Of a stretch of 64,000 bases of DNA, positions 53,086 to 61,135 are shown in pieces. The notes below the pieces were generated by a model. It worked only from the letters and a program-made list of their open reading frames with translations, had not been told where the DNA came from and ran no database searches. The translations under genes were made by a program, and so were the position numbers. Positions within the stretch are counted from its first letter, which is position 1. Each line of letters opens with the position of its first letter. Source of the stretch: JAJFKB01 sp965230515 (GTDB lineage: Bacteria; Pseudomonadota; Gammaproteobacteria; Pseudomonadales; IMCC2047); contig OZ246007.1 in NCBI GenBank assembly GCA_965230515.1, positions 1,240,001 to 1,304,000 on the forward strand, written 5' to 3'.

Positions 53086-54801
53086 ATGACCCCACAAGCA
53101 TCTACAGCAATCCAGTTAAGTGGCCTGGCCAAGCGCCTGGTCACCGATGAAATTCTTAATGAACAACAGGCGACCGAGGCCTACCAGTATTCAAAGCAGA
53201 ATAAGATCCCCTTTGTCACCCACGTGGTGCAAACCGGCCTCGCTACCAGTAAGTCCATAGCCACTTCTGCTGCAGAGGAATTTGGCACACCTCTATTGGA
53301 TTTAGCCGTTTTTGACAGCACCATGTTTCCCAGAGATATTGTGGATGCCAAGCTGATACGAAACCATCACGCCCTACCCCTGTTCCAGCGAGGAAATCGC
53401 CTCAACGTCGCGGTCTCTGACCCGACCAACCTGCAAGCATTGGATGAGTTCAAATTTAACTCCGGTATATCGACCGATGCAATTCTGGTTGAGGAGGTAA
53501 AGCTGGCAGCGGCGATCGAAAAGTATCTGGACGACGCCGATGATGCACTGGGCGATCTGGAAGATGAAAACCTGGAAAATATTGATATATCCGCAGACAC
53601 AGGCGAGCACGATGATGAAGAGGGCAGCGAAGCAGATGACGCACCCATTGTACGCTTCATTAACAAAATCATGCTGGATGCCATCAAGCTGGGCGCATCA
53701 GATATTCACTTTGAACCCTATGAACACATCTACCGCATCCGCTACCGTACCGACGGTGTGCTGCATGAGGTAGCCAACCCGCCTAATAATCTGGCACCGA
53801 GGCTGGCGGCACGTTTAAAGGTAATGTCGCGTATGGATATCTCCGAACGGCGGGTTCCCCAGGATGGCCGCATTAAAATGAAGCTGTCAAAAAAACGGGC
53901 AATTGATTTTCGTGTCAACACCCTGCCCACATTATGGGGCGAAAAAGTGGTGCTGCGTATTCTTGACCCCAGCAGCGCAAAAATGGGTATTGATGCGCTG
54001 GGATATGAAGAGGACCAGAAGCAGATGTACCTTGATGCGCTGGCCCAACCCCAGGGGATGATTCTGGTCACCGGACCAACCGGTAGTGGTAAAACGGTTT
54101 CTCTTTATACCGGCTTAAATATTCTTAACACTTCAGAAAGAAATATCTCCACCGCCGAAGATCCTGTTGAAATCAACCTGGAAGGTATTAATCAGGTTCA
54201 CGTCAACAACAAAGTTGGCCTGGACTTTTCTGAAGCACTGCGAGCCTTTTTGCGTCAGGACCCGGATATCGTGATGGTAGGTGAGATTCGGGATCTGGAA
54301 ACAGCTGAAATTGCAATTAAAGCCGCACAAACTGGACATTTGGTACTTTCTACACTACATACTAATAGTGCTCCGGAAACATTAACCCGGTTGCGCAATA
54401 TGGGCGTACCGGCATTTAATATCGCAACCTCTGTGAGTATTATTATTGCCCAGAGGCTGGCGCGCAGACTTTGTGAGCATTGCAAGAAGCCCGCGGATAT
54501 TCCGCATGACACCCTGCTAGCAGAGGGGTTCTCTGAGGAATTGCTGGCGGACGGAGAGATCTACATGCCAGGTGATGGATGCAACCATTGCCTGAACGGT
54601 TATAAAGGGCGCGTGGGCATCTATGAGGTGGTTAAAGTGTCACCCGAGATTCAGCGTATTATTATGGAAGAGGGTAACTCTTTGGAAATAGCTCAACAGG
54701 CCGATAAAGAAGGATGCAGAAACCTTCGTAAATCAGGACTGATGAAAGTTACTCAAGGCATTACCAGCCTGGAAGAAGTGAATAGGGTCACCAAGGATTA
54801 A
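53086..54801 (+). CDS. pilB: Type IV pilus extension ATPase PilB
   Basis: PilB powers pilus assembly at the inner membrane. The 571-residue product has the N-terminal GSPII_E/MshEN-type domain (LAKRLVTDEIL, EFGTPLLDL, RLNVAVSDPTNLQAL), the motor domain with Walker A GPTGSGKT, Asp box and Walker B (DPDIVMVGEIRD), His box (LSTLHTN), and the zinc-binding tetracysteine pair (CEHC and CNHC) typical of PilB. The ATG at 53086 is taken; an upstream TTG adds two residues. It is first of pilBCD-coaE-yacG. Confidence 0.97.
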   Translation: MTPQASTAIQLSGLAKRLVTDEILNEQQATEAYQYSKQNKIPFVTHVVQTGLATSKSIATSAAEEFGTPLLDLAVFDSTMFPRDIVDAKLIRNHHALPLFQRGNRLNVAVSDPTNLQALDEFKFNSGISTDAILVEEVKLAAAIEKYLDDADDALGDLEDENLENIDISADTGEHDDEEGSEADDAPIVRFINKIMLDAIKLGASDIHFEPYEHIYRIRYRTDGVLHEVANPPNNLAPRLAARLKVMSRMDISERRVPQDGRIKMKLSKKRAIDFRVNTLPTLWGEKVVLRILDPSSAKMGIDALGYEEDQKQMYLDALAQPQGMILVTGPTGSGKTVSLYTGLNILNTSERNISTAEDPVEINLEGINQVHVNNKVGLDFSEALRAFLRQDPDIVMVGEIRDLETAEIAIKAAQTGHLVLSTLHTNSAPETLTRLRNMGVPAFNIATSVSIIIAQRLARRLCEHCKKPADIPHDTLLAEGFSEELLADGEIYMPGDGCNHCLNGYKGRVGIYEVVKVSPEIQRIIMEEGNSLEIAQQADKEGCRNLRKSGLMKVTQGITSLEEVNRVTKD

Positions 54802-54803
54802 GC

Positions 54804-56024
54804 ATGGCAACAAACGTCGCAAAAAACCAAACTTTTACCTGGCAGGGTACCGACAAACGCGGACAGAAGGCGGGAGGCGAAATCAGCGGCCCGAACCTGG
54901 CACTCGCCAAGGCGCAACTGCGCAAGCAGGGCATCAGCCCAACCAAGGTACGAAAAAAGAAAGTTTCGCTTTTGGGGCAGAAAAAGAAGAAGATAAATCC
55001 GGGCGATATTGCGCTTTTTACACGCCAGATGGCAACAATGATGAAAGCCGGTGTTCCTCTGGTGCAATCGTTCGATATTGTGGCCGATGGTATTGATAAC
55101 CAATCTCTAAAAGAACTGATTGGTGCGATCAAAGTTGATGTTGCTTCCGGAACCAATTTTGCGTCAGCGTTGCGTAAACATCCCCGCTACTTTGATGACC
55201 TGTTTTGTAATCTGGTGGAATCCGGTGAGCAATCCGGTGCCTTGGAAACCATGCTGGATCGCCTGGCAACCTATAAAGAAAAAAGCGAAACACTGAAGAA
55301 GAAGATCAAGAAGGCAATGACCTACCCTATTGCAGTTATCGTCGTGGCCATTGTTGTTACCGGTATTCTTTTGGTTAAAGTGGTACCTACTTTCGAAAGC
55401 CTTTTCCAGGACTTTGGCGCAGACTTGCCCGCCTTCACGCAAATGGTAATAGGGATCTCCAATGTATTACAACAGTGGTGGCTGGTTTTTCTCGTTGGTT
55501 TTATCGCTTTTGTATTTATATTCAGAGAGCTAAAACTCAGGTCCAAGCGAGTATCTGAGTTTGTTGACCGACTGATTCTGCGTATTCCGGTAACGGGCAA
55601 TATTCTGGAGAACTCCATTTATGCCCGATTTTCGAGAACGCTATCCACTACCTTTGCTGCTGGTGTGCCGTTAGTGGATGCATTAACCTCAACAGCGGGA
55701 GCCGCAGCAAACTTTGTTTATACCAAGGCAATTATAAACATACGCGAGGACGTGGCTACAGGCCAGCAGCTACATTTTTCAATGCGCAACGCAGATGTTT
55801 TTCCAAATATGCTCATCCAGATGACCTCTATCGGCGAAGAATCAGGCGCCCTCGATGAAATGCTGGACAAAGCTGCCGAGTTTTATGAAGAGGAAGTAGA
55901 TAACGCAGTCGATAATCTGACCGCCTTGATGGAACCTTTAATCATGGCTGTGCTGGGCATACTGATTGGCGGACTGATTATCGCCATGTACTTACCGATC
56001 TTCAAAATGGGCTCAGTGGTTTAA
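54804..56024 (+). CDS. pilC: Type IV pilus inner-membrane platform protein PilC
   Basis: PilC is the membrane platform on which the PilB ATPase acts. The 406-residue product has two GspF domains (about 70-195 and 270-395), with FTRQMATMMKAGVPLVQSF, LVESGEQSGALETMLDRLA and a second IGEESGALDEMLDKAAEFYE, and three membrane helices (about 170-195, 220-245, 375-400). It starts two bases after the pilB stop. Length is standard. Confidence 0.97.
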   Translation: MATNVAKNQTFTWQGTDKRGQKAGGEISGPNLALAKAQLRKQGISPTKVRKKKVSLLGQKKKKINPGDIALFTRQMATMMKAGVPLVQSFDIVADGIDNQSLKELIGAIKVDVASGTNFASALRKHPRYFDDLFCNLVESGEQSGALETMLDRLATYKEKSETLKKKIKKAMTYPIAVIVVAIVVTGILLVKVVPTFESLFQDFGADLPAFTQMVIGISNVLQQWWLVFLVGFIAFVFIFRELKLRSKRVSEFVDRLILRIPVTGNILENSIYARFSRTLSTTFAAGVPLVDALTSTAGAAANFVYTKAIINIREDVATGQQLHFSMRNADVFPNMLIQMTSIGEESGALDEMLDKAAEFYEEEVDNAVDNLTALMEPLIMAVLGILIGGLIIAMYLPIFKMGSVV

Positions 56025-56096
56025 GTCTAATAAGCAAGGAAGAAATAGGTTCTCTAAAAAAACAGCTCACGCCAGAGCACAATAACTTAAACCACT

Positions 56097-56111
56097 CAGG
56101 TTAAAAGAACT
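56097..56111 (+). repeat. 15-base leader repeat, copy before pilD
   Basis: CAGGTTAAAAGAACT, identical to bases 53065-53079 in front of pilB. Here it lies in the 94-bp pilC-pilD gap, ending seven bases before the pilD ATG. Confidence 0.7.
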
Positions 56112-56118
56112 CCCTTCG

Positions 56119-57003
56119 ATGATGCTATTTGATGTTCTCGCAGATTACCCATTCGCTCTGATTGGCATAACGGGCGTTTTTGGCTTGCTCGTCGGCAGTT
56201 TTCTCAATGTTGTCATCTACCGCGTACCTTTGATGCTACAACGAGACTGGGAAGCACAATGTCGCGAATGGGTGTCCGAGCAGGAGCCAGAAGGTAAAAG
56301 TCATGAGGCTACAGCCTTTAACCTGCTATATCCCAATTCTCATTGCCCGAGTTGCAAATCCCCTGTCAAAGCATGGCAGAACATACCGATACTTAGCTAT
56401 CTATTACTGGGCGGAAAGTGTGGCCAGTGTCAGACCCCAATTTCGATACGCTACCCCATCATTGAAGCTGTAACCGCTCTTTTATCCTGTATTGTGGTCG
56501 CATACTTTGGTGCCAGCTGGCAGGCTTTAGTGATGCTGCCGTTAACCTGGGTACTCATAGCGCTGACCCTGATCGATTTTGATCATCAGCTGTTACCTGA
56601 CAACATGACGCTCCCTTTTCTCTGGATGGGCCTCATCGCAAATAGCTTTGGACTTTTCTGCAGCTTGCCTGACGCCCTTTGGGGTGCCGTAGCAGGCTAC
56701 CTCAGCCTGTGGTCGATCTACTGGGCCTTTAAAATAATCACCGGAAAAGAAGGCATGGGTTACGGTGATTTTAAGCTGCTTGCCCTACTTGGTGCCTGGT
56801 TCGGATGGCAATTGCTACCGCTGATCATCCTGCTTTCATCACTGGTTGGAGCCGTCGTAGGTATCGCCCTCATCTGGCTAAAAAACCACGGTAAAAGCGT
56901 CCCTATTCCGTTCGGACCTTACCTGGCGGTAGCCGGATGGATTGCTGCATTGTGGGGTGACCAACTCATCAACGCTTATTTGCAGTTTTCCGGTTTGAAA
57001 TAA
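56119..57003 (+). CDS. pilD: Prepilin peptidase / N-methyltransferase PilD
   Basis: PilD cuts the leader of PilA-type prepilins and methylates the new N-terminal Phe. The 294-residue product has an N-terminal cytoplasmic domain with the zinc site CPSCKSPVKAWQNIPILSYL ... CGQC, and about eight membrane helices. The catalytic aspartates lie in LTLIDFDHQLLPDNM and in GMGYGDFKLLALLGAW (the GxGD motif). Two adjacent ATGs could start it. Position after pilC is standard. Confidence 0.97.
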   Translation: MMLFDVLADYPFALIGITGVFGLLVGSFLNVVIYRVPLMLQRDWEAQCREWVSEQEPEGKSHEATAFNLLYPNSHCPSCKSPVKAWQNIPILSYLLLGGKCGQCQTPISIRYPIIEAVTALLSCIVVAYFGASWQALVMLPLTWVLIALTLIDFDHQLLPDNMTLPFLWMGLIANSFGLFCSLPDALWGAVAGYLSLWSIYWAFKIITGKEGMGYGDFKLLALLGAWFGWQLLPLIILLSSLVGAVVGIALIWLKNHGKSVPIPFGPYLAVAGWIAALWGDQLINAYLQFSGLK

Positions 57004-57116
57004 GCACCACAAGCTGTATCTATCTTCGTTACTACAGCTCGCAATCATCCGCAAAAAGTTTTATGCTCCTGACCTCTCAAAGTTCAGCCAAAACACAGAA
57101 TAACAGACAGTAATAT

Positions 57117-57716
57117 ATGTATGTAGTAGGTCTTACAGGTGGCATTGGAAGTGGTAAAAGCACTGTCGCCAGATTATTTGCACACCTTGGCGTTGATGTA
57201 GTTGACGCTGATCAATCTGCTCGTGCGGTTGTTCAGCCAGGCAGTGCAGCATTAAAGCAAATTGAGCTACATTTCGGGGCCGAAATGATTTCCAGCGATG
57301 GGCATTTAGATCGCAAGGCCTTGAGGGAAAGGGTGTTTGCCATTGACTCTGAAAGACAGTGGCTGGAATCCCTGCTACACCCTCTCATTTATGATAACAC
57401 CCTTCAACAGCTAAACAGTGCAAACTCGGAATACGCGATCCTGGAGTCTCCGCTGCTGCTCGAAACCACGCAAAAGGATCTGGTCAATCGTGTTCTGATC
57501 GTTGATCTTCCCGAGAACATACAACTTGAGCGCGCGCTCTCGCGCGACAACACCACAAAGCAACAGATTCAGGCCATTATGGCTGCGCAATTAAGCCGTA
57601 AACAACGACTTAAAATGGCGGATGATGTCATATGTAATGACCAATCTTTGCTCGAACTTGAACCTCAGGTTTTGGCTTTACACCAAGCCTACCTCAATTA
57701 TGCGAAACACCCATGA
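57117..57716 (+). CDS. coaE: Dephospho-CoA kinase CoaE
   Basis: CoaE phosphorylates dephospho-CoA in the last step of CoA synthesis. The 199-residue product has the P-loop GGIGSGKST (8-16), VVDADQSAR, the LHP motif (LLHPLIYD) and the lid RALSRDNTT. The order pilD-coaE-yacG is common in gammaproteobacteria. The stop overlaps yacG by four bases. Confidence 0.97.
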   Translation: MYVVGLTGGIGSGKSTVARLFAHLGVDVVDADQSARAVVQPGSAALKQIELHFGAEMISSDGHLDRKALRERVFAIDSERQWLESLLHPLIYDNTLQQLNSANSEYAILESPLLLETTQKDLVNRVLIVDLPENIQLERALSRDNTTKQQIQAIMAAQLSRKQRLKMADDVICNDQSLLELEPQVLALHQAYLNYAKHP

Positions 57717-57922
57717 TGACCAAAACTGCAACAATCGTCGCCTGCCCAACCTGCAAAAAATCGGTTGCCTGGAATGAAAAAGCTGCCTATCGTCCCTTCT
57801 GTTCGGAACGCTGCAAACTGATCGACCTGGGAGAGTGGGCCTCCGAAGGACACAGCATACCCGGTGAACCAGCCTACCCCGAGGATCTTCCCGCTGGCAC
57901 GGAAAAACCTGAAATCGATTAA
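57713..57922 (+). CDS. yacG: DNA gyrase inhibitor / zinc-binding protein YacG
   Basis: YacG is a small zinc protein that binds GyrB and inhibits gyrase. The 69-residue product has four zinc cysteines (CPTCKK and FCSERCKLIDLGEWASEG) and an acidic Glu/Pro-rich tail. It starts within the end of coaE (ATGA overlap). Confidence 0.95.
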   Translation: MMTKTATIVACPTCKKSVAWNEKAAYRPFCSERCKLIDLGEWASEGHSIPGEPAYPEDLPAGTEKPEID

Positions 57923-57940
57923 GTTAATCTGACGCCAGGA

Positions 57941-59527
57941 TCAATGTTCCCGGGTTGAGTTAAACACCACTTCAGGCCAACGCTCTTGCGAAAGAGATAA
58001 ATTTGCGCGCGTCGGTGCAAGATAGGTCAGGTAACCTCCTCCATCCAGGGCAAGGTTATCATGTGCTTTGCGCCTGAATTCCTCCAAACGCTTACTGTCC
58101 TCACATTCTATCCAACGCGCAGTGTAGACATTCACCGGCTCATAGCTGCATTCAACCCGATATTCATCCTTGAGCCGGTAAGCAACCACATCGAACTGCA
58201 GCACACCAACTGCGCCTACAATAATGTCGTTACTGCGAAGCGGCATAAATACCTGTGTTGAGCCCTCTTCCGATAGCTGCTTCAGTCCTTTTTGCAGCTG
58301 TTTCATTTTTAACGGATCACGCAAACGCACTCGACGAAACAGCTCTGGAGCAAAATGCGGTATACCGGTAAATTGCAGGTCTTCTCCGCTGGTAAAGGTA
58401 TCACCGATTTGAATGGTACCGTGATTGTGGAGCCCCAGAATATCTCCAGACCAGGCCTCCTCGACATGCTCCCTGTCACCCGCCAAAAACGTCACAGCAT
58501 CAGAAACACGGACATCTTTTCCTGTTCGGGTATGCCGCATTTTCATACCCTTATTATAGTGTCCGGAGCAGATGCGCATGAACGCAATTCGATCACGGTG
58601 TTTAGGGTCCATATTGGCCTGTATCTTGAAAATAAAACCGCTAAACTTCTCTTCTAGTGGTGCCACTTCCCGCTCTTGTGTTTTTCTTGGCAATGGTGAT
58701 GGCGCATACTCCACAAAACCATCCAGCATTTCCCGAACTCCAAAATTACCCAGTGCAGTTCCAAAATATACGGGGGTCAGTTGTCCGTTTAAGTAGGCCT
58801 CCACCTCAAACTCATGACTGGCTCCACGCACCAATTCAACCTCATCCTGAAGCTCATCAATCAGGTCTCCCAGTTTCTCCCTGGCTTCCTCACTATCAAG
58901 CCCCTGAATTTGAATATCCTCCGGTACAGTATGCCCTTGCCCCTGTGTATAGAGGTGAATGGTATCGGTATACAGGTTATAAACACCTTTAAACTGTTTG
59001 CCCATACCAATAGGCCAGGTAATAGGTGCACAATCTATGTTAAGCACGCTCTCCACCTCATCCAGCAGCTCAACAGGATCCTTAATGTCTCTATCCATTT
59101 TATTAATGAAAGTCAGAATCGGTGTGTCGCGCAACCGGCAGACATCCATTAACTTAATAGTCCTCTCCTCAACACCCTTGGCGCCATCTATAACCATCAA
59201 CACCGAATCCACCGCAGTGAGCGTTCGATAAGTATCTTCAGAGAAGTCCTCGTGACCTGGCGTGTCCAGCAAATTGACTGTTCTATCTTTATAGGGAAAC
59301 TGCATCACAGAAGAGGTAACTGAAATACCCCGCTGTTTCTCCATCTCCATCCAGTCCGAGGTAGCATGCTTTCCCGATTTTCGCCCCTTGACCGTTCCCG
59401 CTGTTTGAATCGCATTACCAAACAACAATAGTTTTTCAGTAATGGTGGTTTTGCCCGCATCGGGGTGGGAGATGATAGCGAACGTGCGTCTCTTGTTGAT
59501 TTCATTGCCAAAACTGCTATCACTCAT
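57941..59527 (-). CDS. prfC: Peptide chain release factor 3
   Basis: RF3 is the GTPase that removes RF1/RF2 from the ribosome after termination. The 528-residue product has G1 HPDAGKTT, the RF3 signature MEMEKQRGISVTSSVMQF, G3 DTPGHEDFSEDTY and G4 NKMDRD, then domains II and III with GILGLHNHGTIQ-type and VGVLQFDVVAYRL segments. Length is normal. It converges on yacG, 18 bp away. Confidence 0.97.
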   Translation of the reverse strand: MSDSSFGNEINKRRTFAIISHPDAGKTTITEKLLLFGNAIQTAGTVKGRKSGKHATSDWMEMEKQRGISVTSSVMQFPYKDRTVNLLDTPGHEDFSEDTYRTLTAVDSVLMVIDGAKGVEERTIKLMDVCRLRDTPILTFINKMDRDIKDPVELLDEVESVLNIDCAPITWPIGMGKQFKGVYNLYTDTIHLYTQGQGHTVPEDIQIQGLDSEEAREKLGDLIDELQDEVELVRGASHEFEVEAYLNGQLTPVYFGTALGNFGVREMLDGFVEYAPSPLPRKTQEREVAPLEEKFSGFIFKIQANMDPKHRDRIAFMRICSGHYNKGMKMRHTRTGKDVRVSDAVTFLAGDREHVEEAWSGDILGLHNHGTIQIGDTFTSGEDLQFTGIPHFAPELFRRVRLRDPLKMKQLQKGLKQLSEEGSTQVFMPLRSNDIIVGAVGVLQFDVVAYRLKDEYRVECSYEPVNVYTARWIECEDSKRLEEFRRKAHDNLALDGGGYLTYLAPTRANLSLSQERWPEVVFNSTREH

Positions 59528-59563
59528 ACGTTAAAAACCCTTATTTACACCCATTTAGAAAAC

Positions 59564-59595
59564 CACTTTTTATGCGTTTGATGCGCTAAAAAGTG
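59564..59595 (-). terminator. Hairpin downstream of the HTH-Fic pair
   Basis: CACTTTTTA (59564-59572) and TAAAAAGTG (59587-59595) are perfect nine-base arms, with a further GCG/CGC inside after a one-base bulge. On the minus strand it lies 34 bases after the Fic stop and is followed by GTTTTCT, so it may end that transcript. It could also mark one edge of the inserted segment. Confidence 0.55.
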
Positions 59596-59628
59596 AACCT
59601 CGGTATTTATGGCTCAAATACCTGTTTT

Positions 59629-60246
59629 TCAAGCCCCGACGAATTCCAGTAAGGCACTAATGTCATGCCCGTCAGCAGCTCTAAGCGCAGCAATATATTG
59701 ATCACGACGCTCATTCATAGCTTCCAGCCTGTAACCACCAGCCCAGTCAATGGCTGGCTCATTCAATAGTTTAGTGAGTACAGCATCCGCCATTATTCGC
59801 GCATGCCGCCCATTACCATTAGGAAACGGGTGGATAAACACCAGCTTGTGATGAAACCTGGACGCCAGCTCTTTTGGCGAGTACGTGTCATGCTCAACCC
59901 AGTATCTGGCATCGTCCAATAGTTTTCGCAATTGAATGGCAACCTGTATTGGGTCAACACCGATATTCTTTTCAGTGCGGCGGAATGTACCTGCCCACTT
60001 CCAGACACTGCCGAACAACCGTTTATGTAGCTCTAAAACAAAAGATTCTGACAAAACGTCAGGGTTCTTTTGTTTGTTTAACCACTTCAATCCTTCGGTG
60101 ATGCCAGCTTGCTCAAGCTGGTCTAACTCCCCTCTAGTACTAACATGCTTGAACTTCAGGCCATCCAGCTCATCAGGATCAAGCGGTGTCGCACCATCAG
60201 TTCCATCAATTAAGTGCTCGACTAGATTTGAATAATCATCGGTCAT
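59629..60246 (-). CDS. Fic-domain protein, mobile mystery protein B family
   Basis: A Fic-fold protein, probably an AMP-transferase-like effector or toxin. The 205-residue product carries the full Fic motif HPFPNGNGRHAR (139-150) with the catalytic His139, preceded by the flap region FRRTEKNIGV. Size and N-terminus match the mobile mystery protein B family, which is found next to protein A on mobile elements. No clear (S/T)xxxE(G/N) inhibitory helix was seen. It overlaps the HTH partner gene by four bases, so the two are co-translated, as in toxin-antitoxin pairs. The biochemical target is unknown. Confidence 0.85.
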   Translation of the reverse strand: MTDDYSNLVEHLIDGTDGATPLDPDELDGLKFKHVSTRGELDQLEQAGITEGLKWLNKQKNPDVLSESFVLELHKRLFGSVWKWAGTFRRTEKNIGVDPIQVAIQLRKLLDDARYWVEHDTYSPKELASRFHHKLVFIHPFPNGNGRHARIMADAVLTKLLNEPAIDWAGGYRLEAMNERRDQYIAALRAADGHDISALLEFVGA

Positions 60247-60725
60247 TCATCATTCCAAAAATCTGATGGCATCTTATCCATGATTTGTGCAGCAATGCGC
60301 TCAATTTCAAATTCAAGCTGTTCTTTACTCAACGATTGCGCTTCAAGTGCCATGTGAGTGGATGCAGTCTTCACTTGAGTGCTAGCCTTCTTAATGGCTC
60401 GCTCTTTAATCACATCTTCCACGTTTTGCTTTGGTACAATCGCATACACAAACTTGCAGCCCATCGCCTCCGCCATGGTATGCATAGTTTTCAGGGTAAC
60501 ACTGCCATGCGGCTCATCCTGTTCGGCCTTGGATACTCTGGCCTTGGTTACGCCCAGCTTTTTTGCCAGTTGCGTACCAGACATACCAAGGGCCGTTCGT
60601 ACCGTGCGCAACCAACCCTCTTTAGGAAGCCCATGGTTAGGGAGCATAGATAAGCTACCAAACTGACTTACAGCTTGGTTCACTTTATCTCGATATTGCT
60701 TGGCAACTATCTTGTCTATGCTCAT
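60243..60725 (-). CDS. HTH protein, mobile mystery protein A family
   Basis: The DNA-binding partner of the downstream Fic protein. The 160-residue product has an XRE-type helix-turn-helix (about residues 38-95: GWLRTVRTALGMSGTQLAKK, then LGVTKARVSKAEQDEP) followed by MHTMAEAMGCKFVYAIVP and a charged helical tail. Family members are always paired with protein B. It probably represses its own promoter, and an inverted repeat pair containing GTATAC lies just upstream. It may also neutralise the Fic protein; that is inference. Confidence 0.85.
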   Translation of the reverse strand: MSIDKIVAKQYRDKVNQAVSQFGSLSMLPNHGLPKEGWLRTVRTALGMSGTQLAKKLGVTKARVSKAEQDEPHGSVTLKTMHTMAEAMGCKFVYAIVPKQNVEDVIKERAIKKASTQVKTASTHMALEAQSLSKEQLEFEIERIAAQIMDKMPSDFWNDE

Positions 60726-60770
60726 GCTCTTTTACTCTGGGCAACCTTTATGTGTTCGTGAAAACTGAAA

Positions 60771-60858
60771 TCGTATACATATTTATATACCGATATGATA
60801 TTTAAATCAACAAATATATTTACCAAACGCCAAATTGGGTAAACATAATTGTATACGA
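60771..60858 (-). promoter_or_regulatory. Spaced inverted repeats, candidate operators of the HTH-Fic operon
   Basis: TCGTATACA (60771-60779) and its reverse complement TGTATACGA (60850-60858) flank an AT-rich 70-base region that also contains TATATACC-like and ATGATATTTAAATC sequence, likely the promoter. The nearer copy is about 45 bases before the HTH ATG. Each contains a GTATAC palindrome. Confidence 0.5.
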
Positions 60859-60914
60859 AACTGAGTTTATGATCTTCAACTTTTACGGCGCATATCGCCG
60901 CAAAAACAAATAGC

Positions 60915-60984
60915 TTTAAACCTGCATGGCTTATAGCGAAGGCGCTATCGGTACTGTCAGTACCAATAGCCAGCATTATTTAAA
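60915..60984. repeat. Nested inverted repeats that can form a three-way junction
   Basis: Outer arms TTTAAA (60915-60920 and 60979-60984), then TGC-A-TGGCT (60923-60931) pairing with AGCCAGCA (60968-60975) around one bulged A, enclose two perfect hairpins. These are ATAGCG-AAGG-CGCTAT (60933-60948) and GGTACTG-T-CAGTACC (60950-60964). Both strands can fold. It may be a structured RNA or a recombination or attachment site; neither is proven. Confidence 0.7.
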
Positions 60985-60991
60985 CTTTTGA

Positions 60992-61066
60992 GGCTCAGCT
61001 GGACGGCAACTGAAACAGACAAGACAAGCAACGTATGAGGATCACGACCAAAGGGGTCGCTGAGCC
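60992..61066 (+). ncRNA. Possible structured RNA segment
   Basis: GGCTCAGC (60992-60999) pairs with GCTGAGCC (61059-61066), closing a 59-base interior that ends in a small hairpin CGACC-AAAGG-GGTCG (61045-61059). A terminator-like hairpin follows at 61085. The arrangement could be a small RNA of about 75-120 bases on the plus strand. No known RNA family was recognised and no promoter is clear. Confidence 0.3.
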
Positions 61067-61084
61067 CCAAAAAAGGTGACAGAT

Positions 61085-61111
61085 AAAAGCCTCTTTTAAC
61101 AAGAGGCTTTT
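61085..61111. terminator. Bidirectional terminator hairpin
   Basis: AAAAGCCTCTT (61085-61095), loop TTAAC, AAGAGGCTTTT (61101-61111). This is a perfect 11-base stem with A/T ends that can work on both strands. On the minus strand it lies 25 bases after the stop of the PuuD-like gene. Confidence 0.8.
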
Positions 61112-61135
61112 GCGCTTCCAGGTAAAATCTATTTG

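Larger units (their letters stand above)
60726..61084. other. Gap rich in inverted repeats upstream of the HTH-Fic pair
   Basis: This 359-bp stretch has no supported gene; a minus-strand 84-codon frame here is not protein-like. The part nearest the HTH gene is AT-rich and carries the spaced GTATAC operators. The middle and right parts hold two foldable regions (60915-60984 and 60992-61066), then a terminator hairpin. Confidence 0.65.

Noticed and set aside
60722..60976. An 84-codon minus-strand frame upstream of the HTH gene
   Set aside because: It covers the operator-like repeats and the branched palindrome, has no recognisable domain, and overlaps the HTH start.
61030..61046. Resemblance of ATGAGGATCAC to the MS2 coat-protein RNA hairpin
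   Set aside because: The flanking bases do not form the required stem, so this is a chance word match.
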